Part shown: positions 63,434 through 64,000 of the stretch, one piece after another
Layout: every line of letters starts with the position of its first letter
How positions within the stretch are numbered: the stretch's first letter is position 1
Source: Thermodesulfovibrio aggregans
GTDB lineage: Bacteria; Nitrospirota; Thermodesulfovibrionia; Thermodesulfovibrionales; Thermodesulfovibrionaceae
Length of the DNA stretch: 64,000 nt
Reading direction: 5' to 3'
Assembly (NCBI RefSeq): GCF_001514535.1
Contig: NZ_BCNO01000001.1
Coordinates: forward strand, 330,001-394,000
Made by a program: the position numbers and the translations under genes
The notes under the pieces: generated by a model
The model's database searches: none
Told to the model about the DNA's origin: nothing
The model's input: only the letters and a program-made list of their open reading frames with translations

Positions 63434-64000
63434 TCATCTTTTTATTCTGAAATAGATAACAAAAGCTAAAATACTCATTACTAAAACCGGCATAAGTGAG
63501 CCTGTTTCTGCTGAAACCTTTCCAGCTTTTGCCATATTTGCTCCATAGATCATGAAAATATAATATACAGCGAATATAGCAAGCCCTACTGTAATCCCTC
63601 CAATTCTACCACTTTTCCCAACAATAACACATAATGAGGGAGCTAAAAAAACGCTTATAACACATAAAAGAGGTAAAGCAACTCTTTTATAAAGTTCCAG
63701 TTTATAATCAATTTTATTTGAGGCCTCATTATAAATTTTTGAAATAAGGTCAAATAAAGAAAGTTCACTAATTTTTTTTGCTATCGGATCTATATTGGGA
63801 GAGAGTTTGAATATATATTCTTTAAAATTTATCTCATTTAAAGATAAGCCTTTGTTAAAGTAGGCTTTACCATCAATCAAGTTCAAGATTATATTGTCTT
63901 TTTCTTTCTTTATCAATCCCTCCTTTGCAATTACTGTCTTTGTATCATTTTTTCTCTCATCAAATATTACCACTTCTTTTAAATGGAATTTATCAGTTTT
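63434..64000 (-). CDS. lptF: LPS export permease LptF, C-terminal part
   Basis: The frame is open to the right edge (KTDKFHLKEVVIFDER), so the 5' end is outside the window. About 188 residues are seen: the end of the periplasmic domain (VIAKEGLIKKEKDNI) and the last three membrane helices, with YKRVALPLLCVISVFLAPSL typical of YjgP/YjgQ proteins. It sits upstream of lptG on the same strand. Confidence 0.85.
   Translation of the reverse strand, partial: KTDKFHLKEVVIFDERKNDTKTVIAKEGLIKKEKDNIILNLIDGKAYFNKGLSLNEINFKEYIFKLSPNIDPIAKKISELSLFDLISKIYNEASNKIDYKLELYKRVALPLLCVISVFLAPSLCVIVGKSGRIGGITVGLAIFAVYYIFMIYGANMAKAGKVSAETGSLMPVLVMSILAFVIYFRIKR

Overview
The window looks like chromosome of an anaerobic, probably thermophilic, Gram-negative bacterium of the Nitrospirota, most likely Thermodesulfovibrio or a close relative. 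This is inferred from gene content and style, not from a database match. The supporting signs are Wood-Ljungdahl acetyl-CoA synthase genes, futalosine-route menaquinone genes, a two-subunit pyruvate carboxylase, an oxygen-defence set (rubrerythrin, flavodiiron protein, PerR), lipopolysaccharide genes (kdsA, lptF/lptG), low G+C and dense operons with ATGA-type overlaps.

Layout. 1-4777: acsE (partial)-acsD-acsC-acsB, the methyl branch and acetyl-CoA synthase end of the Wood-Ljungdahl pathway. 4849-9688: a tRNA-Met, a coiled-coil gene, and a repeat-rich accessory block with a GIY-YIG gene and an outer-membrane porin lying between inverted copies of palindromic repeat arrays, then a tRNA-Val. 9826-13188: dapA-recN, facing a HepT/MntA toxin-antitoxin pair. 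13212-23898 (minus): a long run with a PPDK-like giant protein, GAPDH, a thiamine-binding protein, a universal stress protein, MOSC, mog, ccdA and leuS; leuS carries an in-frame copy of the repeat. 23974-27550: purF, an M29 peptidase, a small gene, smpB and tmRNA. 27571-28441: a decayed insertion sequence. 28556-36179 (minus): mqnE-mqnC-trxB-HEAT-archease-rtcB(intein)-mqnA.

36259-52221 (plus): pycA-pycB-M50 protease; trpS-thiF/moeB-unknown-bioA-lipoprotein-kdsA; aroA-cmk-ispH-rpsA-sppA-HU-ABC ATPase. 52213-58430 (minus): a minimal SufB/SufC pair, a radical SAM protein and a flavoprotein, then rubrerythrin, flavodiiron protein, ferritin-like protein and a PerR-type regulator with an extra zinc-ribbon tail. 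58530-62291 (plus): class II aldolase-like protein, phosphofructokinase, Toprim protein, YraN and a coiled-coil membrane protein. 62302-64000 (minus): lptG and partial lptF.

The metabolic genes fit an autotrophic or acetogenic-type anaerobe. Acetyl-CoA from AcsB can feed pyruvate, PycA/PycB makes oxaloacetate, and GAPDH, aldolase and PFK serve the glycolytic/gluconeogenic axis. The most unusual features are: a 14-nt perfect complementarity between the 5' and 3' untranslated regions of the porin gene; repeat arrays in inverted orientation around it; a GIY-YIG gene bracketed by ~162-bp direct repeats; a Fur/PerR-zinc-ribbon fusion whose PerR-like box overlaps its own promoter; a thioredoxin reductase-like protein without NADPH motifs; and several genes with an extended -10 box 6-9 nt before the start codon, which suggests leaderless mRNAs.
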